From CAYWKU01 sp964459325 (lineage in GTDB: Bacteria; RBG-13-61-14; CAYWKU01), in the NCBI GenBank assembly GCA_964459325.1, contig CAYWKU010000012.1, positions 40,503-104,502 on the forward strand: a stretch of 64,000 nt of DNA. Reading direction: 5' to 3'. A program made the position numbers and the translations under genes. The notes beneath the pieces were generated by a model. It saw only the letters and a list, made by a program, of their open reading frames with translations, made no database searches and was not told where the DNA came from. The first letter of the stretch is position 1; every line of letters begins with the position of its first letter. This document shows positions 31,700-41,047 of the stretch, piece after piece.

Positions 31700-33718
31700 A
31701 TGTCGACCCGCATTCAACAAATAACCGAGTGGGCGCATTCGTTAAAGTACGAAAATATACCCTCCACCGTGCTTCAAAGGGCGCGTTACCAGCTACTGAA
31801 CATGGCCGCCGCAGCACACGCGGGAGCGGTAAGCCCTGCATCGCGCAAAGTCCTGGAAGCGCTTAAAAAATCCGACCCCGGCGGCGATATGCCGGTTATT
31901 GCCACGGGGGACAAGCTTTCCCTCCAGTCGGCACTTTTCGCCAACACGGCCCTGTCCATGGCCCACGACTACGACGATTACCTTTTCATGGGCCACACCG
32001 GCCACTCGGCGGTTTTCGCAAGCCTGCTGGTGGCGGCGTCGGAGGAAAAAAGCATGCGGGATGCGCTGGCCGCCCAGGTAATCGGCAACGAGATAGGCGG
32101 CAGGCTGGGGGCGTCCGCCCTTCTCGGCCCGCACAACGGCCAGATGTGGACGCATATCCACATCGCCGAAACCGCAGCCATAGCAGCACGGCTGATGGGG
32201 CTGGACGCCGACGGCATCGCCAGCGCCATAGCCATCGGCTTCTACCAGCCCAACTACGCGCTGACTCCCGGCTTCATGGGACCGGACACCAAGATATTGA
32301 GCGCCGCCCTGACTTCCGAAGCGGGTTTGAAGGCCGCCATGCTTGCTCGAGAGGGTTTCACCGGCCCGTTGGACATAATCGAGAATCCGCGCGGTTTCCT
32401 GTCTCAATTTTCGTATGCACCCATGGAGTTTATGTTATCGGGATGGGGCAAAAGCTGGGTGACCTCGTCGCTCGCCTACAAGCTCGTACCCGGCTGCGCA
32501 TATATCGACACCACCGTGGACGCTATGCGCTCGCTCATGGAGAAATTCCGAGCAAAAAACGGGCGGGACCTGGACGCCGGGGAAGTTCGCGAAATAACGG
32601 TAAAAGCCGGCCTGTTGACCATCGCTATGAACGGGATGAGCGAAGACAGCGTGGGAAAAGGCTCGCTCAACCCGATTGCCATAAACTTCAGCATTCCGGC
32701 CAACGTGGCCGTTATGCTGCTTACCGGGAGCCTCGGGGTGGAAAATCTTGACCCCGAATGGCTGCAGCTTCACCGGGAAGACATCCTGTCGGTTTGCCGC
32801 CGGGTTAATCTCGAGCACGACTGGGAGATGACCATCGGAGTAACGGAAGCCTTGAGCGAGGTGCTCGATTTGGGTCGAGTGGTTGACGCGGTGGGAGTAA
32901 CCAACCTCATAAGGGCCCGCAAGCGCGCGGCGGAACATTTCGGCGGAGATATTTCGCTGGGGCTTAAAGACTGGCTCGAAATGCGAAAAAGTGCCGGGAG
33001 TCGTGGCAAGGAGTTTTTCGGCAAAATGGCCTCAGGCGCATACAAGCGGATGCTCGGTGCCGGAACCTCCCGCAGAAGAGGCCTCCCGGACCTTGCCGAT
33101 TGCGACTTTTCGCGCTTCAAAATGCCCTTCGCTGCGGAAGTTACAATCAAAACCGCGGACTACAAGGAATATTCCGCCCGGCAGGATATTCCCCTGGGCG
33201 CTCCCGGGCAGCCGTGGGAAGATACGGCAAGAAGGGTGAACGAAAAGTTCAAAAACGAAGCGGGTAGACATTTACAAAAAGCGCAAATAAACAAGGTGTT
33301 GGAGAGTTTGGATTCACCGGAGGATATGGGCGATGCCGCCGGGCTGCTCCGTAATATTTCACCCGGAGGGAAAACCCCGGCGAAGCCGTCAAAACCGCCC
33401 GCTAAAAAATCCAAGCCGAAAGAGCCGAAAGAAAAAGCTCCTCAAAAGGAGTTCAGGAAATATAAGCTGCCGGAGGATAAGGATTTCGACCTGCCGTCGG
33501 TGGAAGCGGAACCGGTTTCGGAAAAGAAAAAGCCCTCCTCGTCAAAACCCTCCGGCAAAAAGGAAAAATCTAAAGGGCCGGGAAAGCAAAAGGAAAAAAA
33601 ATCTACCGCCGGCGGCCAGAAGAAAGCCTCGCACGTAACCATGCGGAAGGCGACTCCGGGTTCAAAGCCCCCCAAACCCCCGAAGGGAAGCAAGCGCAAG
33701 CGAAAGAGCTCGCCCTGA
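31700..33718 (+). CDS. MmgE/PrpD-family protein with long lysine-rich tail
   Basis: 672 residues. Residues about 1-450 match MmgE/PrpD (2-methylcitrate dehydratase/aconitate-decarboxylase fold): ITEWAHSLKYENIP, SMAHDYDDYLFMGHTGHSAV (the conserved D-D..H region), GRLGAS and a C-terminal beta domain. Normal members are about 450-500 residues. Here residues about 545-672 are a low-complexity Lys/Pro/Ser tail (KPSKPPAKKSKPKEPKEKAP type). Partner genes for the methylcitrate cycle are absent, so the substrate is unknown. The tail could bind nucleic acid or acidic surfaces, or be a composition-driven expansion. Confidence 0.8.
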   Translation: MSTRIQQITEWAHSLKYENIPSTVLQRARYQLLNMAAAAHAGAVSPASRKVLEALKKSDPGGDMPVIATGDKLSLQSALFANTALSMAHDYDDYLFMGHTGHSAVFASLLVAASEEKSMRDALAAQVIGNEIGGRLGASALLGPHNGQMWTHIHIAETAAIAARLMGLDADGIASAIAIGFYQPNYALTPGFMGPDTKILSAALTSEAGLKAAMLAREGFTGPLDIIENPRGFLSQFSYAPMEFMLSGWGKSWVTSSLAYKLVPGCAYIDTTVDAMRSLMEKFRAKNGRDLDAGEVREITVKAGLLTIAMNGMSEDSVGKGSLNPIAINFSIPANVAVMLLTGSLGVENLDPEWLQLHREDILSVCRRVNLEHDWEMTIGVTEALSEVLDLGRVVDAVGVTNLIRARKRAAEHFGGDISLGLKDWLEMRKSAGSRGKEFFGKMASGAYKRMLGAGTSRRRGLPDLADCDFSRFKMPFAAEVTIKTADYKEYSARQDIPLGAPGQPWEDTARRVNEKFKNEAGRHLQKAQINKVLESLDSPEDMGDAAGLLRNISPGGKTPAKPSKPPAKKSKPKEPKEKAPQKEFRKYKLPEDKDFDLPSVEAEPVSEKKKPSSSKPSGKKEKSKGPGKQKEKKSTAGGQKKASHVTMRKATPGSKPPKPPKGSKRKRKSSP

Positions 33719-33743
33719 TTGAAAAAAGACGAAGAGGGATTCG

Positions 33744-34544
33744 ATGAAAAAACAACCCACCCCCGGGGATGACCAGGCCCGCAGGCGCGCCGGAATAGGC
33801 ACCCTGGAAAGGTACACCGGCAGCGAAGCCGACAAGTTCCGCTCTTATATCCTGCTTACCAATTTCGAGCTTTACATGGAAGCCTTCCGGGTATGTTGCG
33901 GCGTCAACGTCTCTCACGGCAACGCCATGCAGGCGGCTCACTGGCCGGAAGAGGACGTCTCGATGATAAACTACGGAGTAGGCTCCCCCACGGCGGCCCT
34001 GATAATCGACCTTCTCCATTTTATCAAGCCCGAAGCGGTAATAATGCTCGGGTTATGCGGCGGGCTTCGGGATTATCATAACGTAGGAGACTATTTCCTC
34101 CCCATAGCCGCCATCCGTGGCGAAGGCACCAGTTCCCATTATCTGCCGCCACAGGCGCCGAGCCTGACCAATTTCCCGCTGCAAAGGCGGGTGGCTCACG
34201 AGCTGGAATCGCGCGAGCTCGGCTACCACATAGGGGTAATTCACTCCACCAACTACCGCTTCTGGGAGTTCGATGAAGTGTTCAGGGCCCGGCTCTTGGA
34301 GGAGAAGGTACAAACCATAGACATGGAGTGCGCCACTCTCTTCACCGTGGGATATGCCCGGCAGGTGCCGGTGGGCGCGTTGATGCTCATCAGCGACAAG
34401 CCCCTCGAGCCCGAAGGCGTCAAAACACCGGAGACCTCCAGAAAACTTTTCCGGGAACACAGCAGAGAGCACGTGGAAATAGGTCTGGGAGCGCTGAGAA
34501 GGCTGCGGGACAAGGAAGAGGTGGCCCAGACGGGCATCTGGTAA
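33744..34544 (+). CDS. amn: AMP nucleosidase, short form
   Basis: 266 residues, in the phosphorylase fold. Signatures are MINYGVGSPTAALIIDLL, VIMLGLCGGL, and the nucleoside-site DMECATLFTVGYA with LISDKPLEPEGVKT. It hydrolyses AMP to adenine and ribose 5-phosphate. E. coli Amn is longer (about 484 residues) with an extra N-terminal domain; the short form is known from Bacteroidetes and others. It follows the MmgE gene by 25 bases. Confidence 0.85.
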   Translation: MKKQPTPGDDQARRRAGIGTLERYTGSEADKFRSYILLTNFELYMEAFRVCCGVNVSHGNAMQAAHWPEEDVSMINYGVGSPTAALIIDLLHFIKPEAVIMLGLCGGLRDYHNVGDYFLPIAAIRGEGTSSHYLPPQAPSLTNFPLQRRVAHELESRELGYHIGVIHSTNYRFWEFDEVFRARLLEEKVQTIDMECATLFTVGYARQVPVGALMLISDKPLEPEGVKTPETSRKLFREHSREHVEIGLGALRRLRDKEEVAQTGIW

Positions 34545-34594
34545 AGTTTAAGAAACCGCATAGGTTCCTTCCGGGGGTAGCACATCCTTGACCG

Positions 34595-34761
34595 CAGGGT
34601 GGCCCGTGGCGCACGAAAATGCTTGATATTGAATATCACCTCGCGGGTGGCCCATCCACCGACAGGTGGATAGGTGAACGGAGTGAACGGGTTCAATAAA
34701 AAGCCGGCCCGGGCTGATTTTATCCTGTAAACCCACCCCTCACCGATGGGTGGGCCACCCG
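34595..34761. repeat. Inverted repeat with GGGTGGCCC ends
   Basis: GGGTGGCCCATCCACC (34645-34660) is inverted at 34745-34760 (GATGGGTGGGCCACCC), with a further GGGTGGCCCGTGG copy at about 34598. No gene lies between the AMP nucleosidase stop and gatC. The same GGTGGCCC start is seen at 3187 and 8871. Confidence 0.6.
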
Positions 34762-34839
34762 GCGTAACAGCTCAGTTTCGTTTATCGGGGAATTTTGGAA
34801 AGATTGAAAAGCCCCGGTTTATATGGTAAAGATAATTGC

Positions 34840-35130
34840 ATGAGTAAAATTTCCACCCGGGAAGTCCGGCACGTGGCCGAGCTGGCACGCCTCGAGTTTT
34901 CCGAAGACGAAATCGAGCACTTTACCGACCAACTCAACTCCATCCTGGAGTACATGGAAAAGCTCAACGAGCTGGATACTTCGGGAATAGAACCCACCAG
35001 CCACCCCATCCCCCTGAACACCGCCTGGCGGGAGGACGAGGCACGCCCGGGCATCGGGGCCGATAGAGTAACCGGCCAGGCGCCCGGGGCGGACGCAGAC
35101 TTCATCGTTGTTCCAAAGGTTATCGAATAG
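34840..35130 (+). CDS. gatC: Asp-tRNA(Asn)/Glu-tRNA(Gln) amidotransferase subunit C
   Basis: 96 residues from ATG 34840 (MSKISTREVRHVAELARL), the canonical GatC start; the frame is open from 34795, but nothing there resembles the family. FTDQLNSILEYMEKLNELD and VVPKVIE are typical. GatC wraps around GatA and GatB and stabilises the complex. It is usually co-transcribed with gatA, but here the next gene is on the other strand, so gatA must lie elsewhere. Confidence 0.92.
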   Translation: MSKISTREVRHVAELARLEFSEDEIEHFTDQLNSILEYMEKLNELDTSGIEPTSHPIPLNTAWREDEARPGIGADRVTGQAPGADADFIVVPKVIE

Positions 35131-35159
35131 AGAATTATCCGGCGTCGCGCAGTCCGCGG

Positions 35160-35843
35160 TTATACTGAAAAGCTGGACTGCACGAAATCGCGAATGGCCG
35201 TGGCAGTTTTATCGTCCAGAGCCCGGAAGCTTATTCCCATTCCCCCCACGAAATGCCCGTCCTGCTGGTCCTTCAGCTCCCTGACCACCTTTCCGGTAAC
35301 TTCGAGCCTTTCCCGGGATTCGGGCAAAGTAAATGCCAGGTCGATATCGCTGCCCATGGGGAGGGTATCCCTGGTTATTATGAACATCCCCTGCTCGGAA
35401 ATGTCCTTGGTGAAGGCGTTTATGACCCGTCCTTCGATTTCATAGCTTACTTCCAGACCGATGCTTACGCGCTTGGTTTCTCGCTCCGCTATATCCACAT
35501 GCTTTTTGACGCCTTTGAGAAAACCTTCTTCCTTTATGGGTTTTTTCCAGAAATCGTCGCAACCGGCCTTCCGGCATTCGTCGTATCTGTCGGTGGCCGT
35601 CACCATAACTACGGGTATAGCCTTGAGGGTTGGGTCGTTTTTGAGATGCCGACACGCTTCTATGCCGGTCATTTTCGGCATTTCAACATCGAGCAGGATG
35701 ATGTCCGGCTTCTCTTCCCTCGCCCTTTTTAAGGCTTCGATACCGTTTTCCGCGGTGATTATTGTGCAATCGGTTCTTCGCAGAAAACTTATCTCCAGGT
35801 CAAGAAAATTCGCCATATCGTCTGCCAGGAGAATTTTAACCAT
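35160..35843 (-). CDS. Response regulator with REC and PilZ domains
   Basis: 227 residues from ATG 35843. Residues 1-118 are a complete receiver: acidic pair LLADDM, phosphoacceptor Asp in IILLDVEMPKMTG, VTATDR, and Lys in FWKKPI. Residues about 122-225 are a PilZ domain (KRVSIGLEVSYEIEG, TKDISEQGMFI, GGMGISF). The usual RxxxR di-GMP-binding start is not clear (ETKRVSIG), so cyclic di-GMP binding is uncertain. Phosphorylation probably controls a surface or motility function. No cognate kinase is adjacent; the histidine kinase at 55108 is one candidate in the window. Confidence 0.83.
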   Translation of the reverse strand: MVKILLADDMANFLDLEISFLRRTDCTIITAENGIEALKRAREEKPDIILLDVEMPKMTGIEACRHLKNDPTLKAIPVVMVTATDRYDECRKAGCDDFWKKPIKEEGFLKGVKKHVDIAERETKRVSIGLEVSYEIEGRVINAFTKDISEQGMFIITRDTLPMGSDIDLAFTLPESRERLEVTGKVVRELKDQQDGHFVGGMGISFRALDDKTATAIRDFVQSSFSV

Positions 35844-36010
35844 CAAATTATCCCCATAAAACGTTAAAATCCAGAGGTAATAAAAATCTTAATGGAGAAA
35901 GCGGCGATAGTCAAGTGACCAATATGTTAACTTTCTCCGTCAATCTAACTGTCGGCGGTGGGTACAGAATCTTGCATCCGCCACGCCGGAGGGCGCCAAA
36001 AAATAGCCGC

Positions 36011-37213
36011 TTAAAGCAGCTCCGTCACCTTTTTAATCAGCGTTTCGTTAGTGCCGTCCATTATCCTCAACAGGTGCGCATCTCGGGCGTATTTTTCCAC
36101 CGGGTACTCCTTCGATATGCCGTATCCCGCGAAAATCTGCACCATCTCGGCCGTATGCCGCACCGCCTCCTCGGTGGCGTAAACCTTGGCGGTCAAAGAA
36201 GTTTTCAGGTCGCCGGGGAAGTTCTGGGCACTAAACCAACTGCCCTTCCACAAAAGCGCCTGAGCCGACTCGACGGCCCGTTGAGCCTCGAAGAGCTTCC
36301 GCCCCACCATTTGATGCTCGTATATGGGCTTGCCCCATTGCACCCGCTGCTTCGCGTGAGCCAGCGCGTCGTCGAACGCCGCCCGCATAAGCCCCACCGC
36401 CAGGTACCCCACCCCCAGGTTGCCCACCGTAATTATTGCGTTGTGCAACATGGGGTACATCTCCCCCGGCGGGAAAATCATATAATTTTCAGGCACTTCC
36501 ACGTCTTCCAGGCAAACCGAAGCCTGGTTGAGCAGGCGAAGCCCCGTTTTGTCGAGGTTCCTGCCCAGGGAGAGGCCGGGTGAGTCAGCGGGAACCACGA
36601 AAGTCCCCGAACCTCTCAATCCCATGGACGAGTCCACGCAGGCGAAAACAATGTACACGCTCGCTATACCGCCGTTGGATACGAAATCGGACTTGGTCCC
36701 GTTGAGGATGTAGCGGTCTCTCTTTTTTACCGCTTTCGTATGATGACGAACGTTGGGGTCGAAGTAGTTTTTGCCGTCGGAACCCACCTCCGGCTCGGAG
36801 CTGCACCAGGCCGTTACCATTTCCGCTTTGTCATCCTCACAGAACGGGGTTACGTACTTATCCACCAACTCCTTTTCTTCCGGCGCCAGAAAAACGACAA
36901 GCTGCGGCACGATGGAGGCCGTAATGAGGCTGGATGCAAACCCCACTCCCCAGTACGCCAGTTCCTCCCATACCATCCCCGTAGTCTGGGGGTCAAGACC
37001 GAGGCCGCCGAACCTCTCGGGAATGGCCATTTTGGGAAAGCCCAGCTCGTAAGCGCCCGCCATGGCTTTCCAAAAGGTCTCGCTTTTGAAGACATCGTCC
37101 GGGTTCGCCAGCCTGTCCAGCTCGACTTCCGCCGGACGCAGCACTTCCCTGCCGAAATCGCGAGCGGTGTCTATAATGTGGCCCTGTGTCTCCGTCAACT
37201 TGAAATCAACCAT
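36011..37213 (-). CDS. Acyl-CoA dehydrogenase
   Basis: 400 residues. Family signatures: GFPKMAIPERFGGLGLD, TAWCSSEPEVGSDGKNY (the substrate/FAD loop), NGTKSDFVSNGG, and the C-terminal QIFAGYGISKEYPVEKYARD with a terminal IMDGTNE. It has no close neighbour on its strand for 260 bases upstream, but lies downstream of the ADC-like, SDR and glycyl radical genes in transcription order. It could belong to the same catabolic programme. Substrate unknown. Confidence 0.87.
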   Translation of the reverse strand: MVDFKLTETQGHIIDTARDFGREVLRPAEVELDRLANPDDVFKSETFWKAMAGAYELGFPKMAIPERFGGLGLDPQTTGMVWEELAYWGVGFASSLITASIVPQLVVFLAPEEKELVDKYVTPFCEDDKAEMVTAWCSSEPEVGSDGKNYFDPNVRHHTKAVKKRDRYILNGTKSDFVSNGGIASVYIVFACVDSSMGLRGSGTFVVPADSPGLSLGRNLDKTGLRLLNQASVCLEDVEVPENYMIFPPGEMYPMLHNAIITVGNLGVGYLAVGLMRAAFDDALAHAKQRVQWGKPIYEHQMVGRKLFEAQRAVESAQALLWKGSWFSAQNFPGDLKTSLTAKVYATEEAVRHTAEMVQIFAGYGISKEYPVEKYARDAHLLRIMDGTNETLIKKVTELL

Positions 37214-37275
37214 TTCAATAACCCCGATTCCCTCTCAAGAATAGCACACCTTGACCGGAAGGCGGTTCATAGGAC

Positions 37276-37355
37276 GTGGGAGCGACCTCCCGGTCGCGAC
37301 CGTAAGGCTACAGCCGGGGGTCGCGACCGCTGTCGAGACCAAAGGTCTCTCCCAC
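37276..37355. repeat. Inverted repeat with GTGGGAG ends
   Basis: GTGGGAG (37276-37282) and CTCCCAC (37349-37355) enclose GGTCGCGACC-type internal palindromes and a GGCTACAGCCGGGGG block shared with 28493. No coding frame is visible in this 263-base gap. Confidence 0.55.
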
Positions 37356-37476
37356 CGGAAAATGTGTATCGCGACTTCCAAAGTAACAACCCGGTTTTCA
37401 TAAAACCCCCGTAAACGGCCATGGTGTGAAGGCCCTGTTTTTACCCGGAAAACCAACTTTCGACCACAACTCCACA

Positions 37477-38238
37477 TCACTTGGAATACATATCGGTCAT
37501 TTTAAAGTAATACGGCAGAAAGGCGTCCGGGTCCACTTCTTCCACTACCTTGCCCGGCCTCATGGTGTTGTCGGCCACCAGGTAATAGGCCACGGTGATT
37601 TTTTCGATAGCCACTTCCGCCCACGGGTCGGTTTCGGATTCGGCGAAGTTTACCTCGGCCGAGCCGATTTCCAGGCTTTTCATCTCCACGTCCGTCTGTT
37701 GCCTGCACAACTTGACCGGCCCGTCGAAGCCCGGCTGCAAATCCACCCGCGGCATCGCCTTGAAGGTAAAGCCGGGGCCGGGCGGGGGCATTTGGGGCAT
37801 GGAGCCGGTCAGCTCCGCCTTTATCTCCACAAAGGTTACGCCGTGCCTTGTCACGGACCCGCTAACCTTATTCCCGTTTCTTTCCAGGTGAATATCGGCG
37901 AGCTTCTTGGGCAGGCCGAAGACATCGCGGCCGTTGTGCATTCGCGTCTCGTTGTCTATGGGCATGGAAAGGCAGTAATTCCCGGCTTCACCCTTGTATT
38001 TGCAGTTCAGGAAAATGGCGGCTTCCCGGTAACCCTTTCCCAGGTTGGTCTTCGGATACTCGGCGATGAACATCATCCCGCCGGGGTTGTCGGCCTGCTC
38101 CAGCGGCGGCGGCAGAAGGCGCTTTACTATATCCTCCCGGGTCTCGAACATTACGCCCAGCATTTGCGCGTCTATAAACTTCCTTTCGCCCAGGCCGAAA
38201 TATTCGTCAAGCTCTTCCTTCGTTTTTACGAAACTCAT
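37477..38238 (-). CDS. Acetoacetate-decarboxylase-family protein
   Basis: 253 residues. FGLPKKLADI carries the family's Schiff-base Lys, with a MPIDNETRMHNGRD context before it and a barrel-like pattern of strands. Classical acetoacetate decarboxylase makes acetone; other members are aldolase-dehydratases or act on other beta-keto acids, so the substrate is open. It lies 19 bases after the SDR gene and is probably co-transcribed with it and the glycyl radical genes. Confidence 0.83.
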   Translation of the reverse strand: MSFVKTKEELDEYFGLGERKFIDAQMLGVMFETREDIVKRLLPPPLEQADNPGGMMFIAEYPKTNLGKGYREAAIFLNCKYKGEAGNYCLSMPIDNETRMHNGRDVFGLPKKLADIHLERNGNKVSGSVTRHGVTFVEIKAELTGSMPQMPPPGPGFTFKAMPRVDLQPGFDGPVKLCRQQTDVEMKSLEIGSAEVNFAESETDPWAEVAIEKITVAYYLVADNTMRPGKVVEEVDPDAFLPYYFKMTDMYSK

Positions 38239-38257
38239 CCGAACCTCCTATGGCATA

Positions 38258-39070
38258 TCATGAAAACTTTTTGAACATCTTCATTTGGCTCGACTGAGCC
38301 CACAAAACGGCCCTTTCCACTATGGTGGGGGACAACCTGTTAACCGCCCAGCCGATTTTTCCGGCCGGGGTCATTATCAGGCGCCGCTTCCTTTTCTCCA
38401 GCATCTTCATAATCAACCCCGCCGCGTAATCCTGGGTGTGATGAGCGGGCCTGTCCGGCGGGACGGGGCTGCCGTCGGCGGCCAGTATTCTCTTCTCCGG
38501 GTCGTGCTCGGTAAAGCCCAGGTAAACCACTCCGACATGAACGCCCCGAGGTATAAGCTCCAGCCGCAGCGATTCGGCCAGCCCGGTGAGCGCCATCTTG
38601 GTCGCGCAATATATGCTGGCCCCCGGAAGCCCGAACAGTCCGGCGATGCTGGATATGAAAACCACGCTCCCCTTCGATTCGATAATGTGCTCTATTCCCG
38701 CCTTTGTAAGGTTGATGCATCCGAGCAGATTTGTTTGCACAACATTTGAGCAAACCTCTTGTGTCAGCTCGGTAAAGTGCCCCCTCATCGAAACTCCGGC
38801 GTTATTGACCAGGATGTCCAGCCGCCCGAAGTTTTCCTTGGCGGCGGCCACCATTTTTTGAGCGTCGCCCCATTCTCCCACGTCGCCGATGACCGAAATT
38901 ACCGAAGCGCCTTCGTCTTCGAGCTTTTTTCGGGAGTCTTCGAGCCGTCTTTCACCCCGGGCCGTAATTACCACCTTCGCGCCCTTTCTCGCCAGCGCCC
39001 TCGCGGTGGCAAAACCCACCCCCCGGCTGGCGCCGGTTATCAACGCCGTTTTGTCTTTAAAATCACTCAT
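38258..39070 (-). CDS. Short-chain dehydrogenase/reductase
   Basis: 270 residues. It has the TGASRGVG cofactor loop, NNAG, and the catalytic Ser and Tyr-x3-Lys (VVFISSIAG, YCATK). The Arg after the glycine loop and the TARGERR at the second strand suggest NADP(H). The C-terminus has an extra amphipathic region (about 225-270), which may bind membranes or a lipid substrate. It is separated by seven bases from the epimerase gene upstream. Confidence 0.87.
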   Translation of the reverse strand: MSDFKDKTALITGASRGVGFATARALARKGAKVVITARGERRLEDSRKKLEDEGASVISVIGDVGEWGDAQKMVAAAKENFGRLDILVNNAGVSMRGHFTELTQEVCSNVVQTNLLGCINLTKAGIEHIIESKGSVVFISSIAGLFGLPGASIYCATKMALTGLAESLRLELIPRGVHVGVVYLGFTEHDPEKRILAADGSPVPPDRPAHHTQDYAAGLIMKMLEKRKRRLIMTPAGKIGWAVNRLSPTIVERAVLWAQSSQMKMFKKFS

Positions 39071-39077
39071 CTTGACC

Positions 39078-40064
39078 TCACCCGATATGTCCGTATTCCT
39101 TCAGGCTCGCGATGTTATCCTCGATGGCCCGCTCGATTGGCGTCTGTGGCATGTTAAGCTCCTCCACCGCCTTTGCGGGAGTGTAAAACGCCCTTACCAG
39201 CGCCAGCCGTGCCATCCGATAATTTATAAGTGGCCGTTTTCGCGTGATTTTTTCGTAGACCGACCCCATAACGCCCCCGGCTAGTACCGCCGCCTTCGGC
39301 AACACCACTTTCGGCGGCGGCATCTGCGCTATGCTTGCCACCATGGAGAAAAACTCCATGTAGGTGTAGTTTTGCCCGCCCGCAATGTAAGTTTCACCGT
39401 TTTTGCCGGAATTCAGCGCGTTTATCATCGCCGTCACAACATCATTGACGTGAGCGAAATTCCGGCCGCCGGGGCTGGCTATCTTCAGGCCCCTGGTTAT
39501 GAACTGCCGGATAAGCTCCCCGGAGCTGGGGCGGTAATCGTAAGGCCCTATCATGAACGTGGGCGCAACAATCACCGCCTCGATTTTGCCTCCACCCACG
39601 CGCTCCCTGACAAGCTTCATTGCCGCGTGCTTGGATTCCGCGTAAGCCTCGCCGCGATAAGCGTCGGGAAAGCCGCCGGTTTCATCGCCCGGAGCCTCGG
39701 GCGTACCGGGCCGGAAGCAGGAGGCGGAGCCGACGAAAACCAACCGGCCCACCTTGGCCTTTTCGCAAGCCTCCAGCACGTTGCGGGCGCCGTCGTAATT
39801 CACGCTCCACACGAAACCGGTCTCGGCAAACTGGTCGGTGATGGCTGCGCAGTGAAAAACGGCGTCGCAACCCTCCATCAGCCAGGCAAGCTCTCCCGCG
39901 TCCCCTGTCAGGTCGCCGGTTTCCTTTTCTACAGGCAGTCCGTCGAGGGTGGGGGAGACGCTCGCCGGATGGACGAACGTTTTGACCTCGAAGTCGCGGC
40001 TCAAAAGCCCTCTCACCAAGTTACTTCCAAGGAGCCCGTCGGCCCCGGTTACAAAAACTTTCAA
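39078..40064 (-). CDS. NAD-dependent epimerase/dehydratase-family reductase
   Basis: 328 residues from TTG 40064, six bases after AGGAG; the TTG at 40070 abuts the binding site. Extended SDR with a GADGLLGSNL cofactor loop, the catalytic YAESK motif, and GRNFAHVNDVV. It resembles dihydroflavonol-4-reductase or HpnA-like sugar or steroid reductases. In this cluster it probably reduces or oxidises an intermediate of the glycyl radical pathway rather than a nucleotide sugar. That is inference from neighbours. Confidence 0.8.
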   Translation of the reverse strand: MKVFVTGADGLLGSNLVRGLLSRDFEVKTFVHPASVSPTLDGLPVEKETGDLTGDAGELAWLMEGCDAVFHCAAITDQFAETGFVWSVNYDGARNVLEACEKAKVGRLVFVGSASCFRPGTPEAPGDETGGFPDAYRGEAYAESKHAAMKLVRERVGGGKIEAVIVAPTFMIGPYDYRPSSGELIRQFITRGLKIASPGGRNFAHVNDVVTAMINALNSGKNGETYIAGGQNYTYMEFFSMVASIAQMPPPKVVLPKAAVLAGGVMGSVYEKITRKRPLINYRMARLALVRAFYTPAKAVEELNMPQTPIERAIEDNIASLKEYGHIG

Positions 40065-40131
40065 TTCCAACTCCTAATCACTGTCCCTTGCCGGACAGGA
40101 ATGTCCGGCCTCCGGATTTCATGTTGACTCA

Positions 40132-41040
40132 TTAACCATTTAATTGCGGCTCCAGGCCCGCGTTTTCGAACTTCCGGGCAATTTTGTCCAGCCTGTCCCC
40201 CGAAATATTTCCCACGTTGTGGAACTCGCGGATTCTACCCAGCTTTTCATACTTATCCCGAGCCCACCGGTGATACGGCAAAAGATGGACGGGGCCATTA
40301 TACCCCGCAGCGGTCAAAAACGAAATAATCCCTTCAATCGCCGAATCGTCTTCGTTAAAACCGGGTATCAGCGCCACCCGCGGAATCACCTTGTCCGGGC
40401 CGTATCCTTTTACAATGGCTCTGAAATTTTCCAGTATACGATTGTTATCCGCGCCGGTGAACTCCCTGTGCTTTTCCGGGTCTATGTGCTTGATATCGAA
40501 GAGAAAAACGTCGGCGGGCCCGGCAATCTTTTCCAGAAACTCCCCGGAAAAGTAGCCGCAGGTTTCTATGGCCGCGTGCAGACCGGAACTTTTGAGCAAA
40601 CCGAGCAGCTTGAGGAGGAAATCCTTCCGGTAAGCCGGCTCGCCGCCGGATATGGTCACCCCGCCCCCGGAAGCTTCGAAGAAGGGCCGGTCGGGCTCCA
40701 CCCGCCTCAATATATCCTCCGGCTCGACCTCGTAACCCACCTTTTCCATGGCGCCGGTGGGGCAATTGGCGGCGCATTCGCCGCAGACCGTGCACTTACT
40801 GTAGTCCCTTACCACCTGCTCATCCGCAATCGCGAGCGCGCCGTTGGGGCAGACCTCGACGCAAGTGCCGCACAGGCGGCACTTATTCTTAACATAAGCC
40901 ATCTCCGGCCGGGGGTTTTGCGATTCCGGGTTGTGGCACCACCTGCACCGCAACGGGCAACCTTTGAGGTACACGCACGTGCGTATCCCGGGACCGTCGT
41001 AAATGGCGTAGCTCTGGATGTCGAACGCCACCCCTTTCAT
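40132..41040 (-). CDS. Glycyl radical enzyme activase (radical SAM)
   Basis: 302 residues. GPGIRTCVYLKGCPLRCRWC gives the radical-SAM Cx3Cx2C cluster. Two further [4Fe-4S] ferredoxin motifs follow (CRLCGTCVEVC and CTVCGECAANC), then GGGVTISGGEP. This layout is that of activases for non-PFL glycyl radical enzymes such as glycerol dehydratase, CutC or HPAD types. It is encoded seven bases after its enzyme, which it would activate by abstracting H from the glycine. Confidence 0.93.
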   Translation of the reverse strand: MKGVAFDIQSYAIYDGPGIRTCVYLKGCPLRCRWCHNPESQNPRPEMAYVKNKCRLCGTCVEVCPNGALAIADEQVVRDYSKCTVCGECAANCPTGAMEKVGYEVEPEDILRRVEPDRPFFEASGGGVTISGGEPAYRKDFLLKLLGLLKSSGLHAAIETCGYFSGEFLEKIAGPADVFLFDIKHIDPEKHREFTGADNNRILENFRAIVKGYGPDKVIPRVALIPGFNEDDSAIEGIISFLTAAGYNGPVHLLPYHRWARDKYEKLGRIREFHNVGNISGDRLDKIARKFENAGLEPQLNG

Positions 41041-41047
41041 CGGCAGC

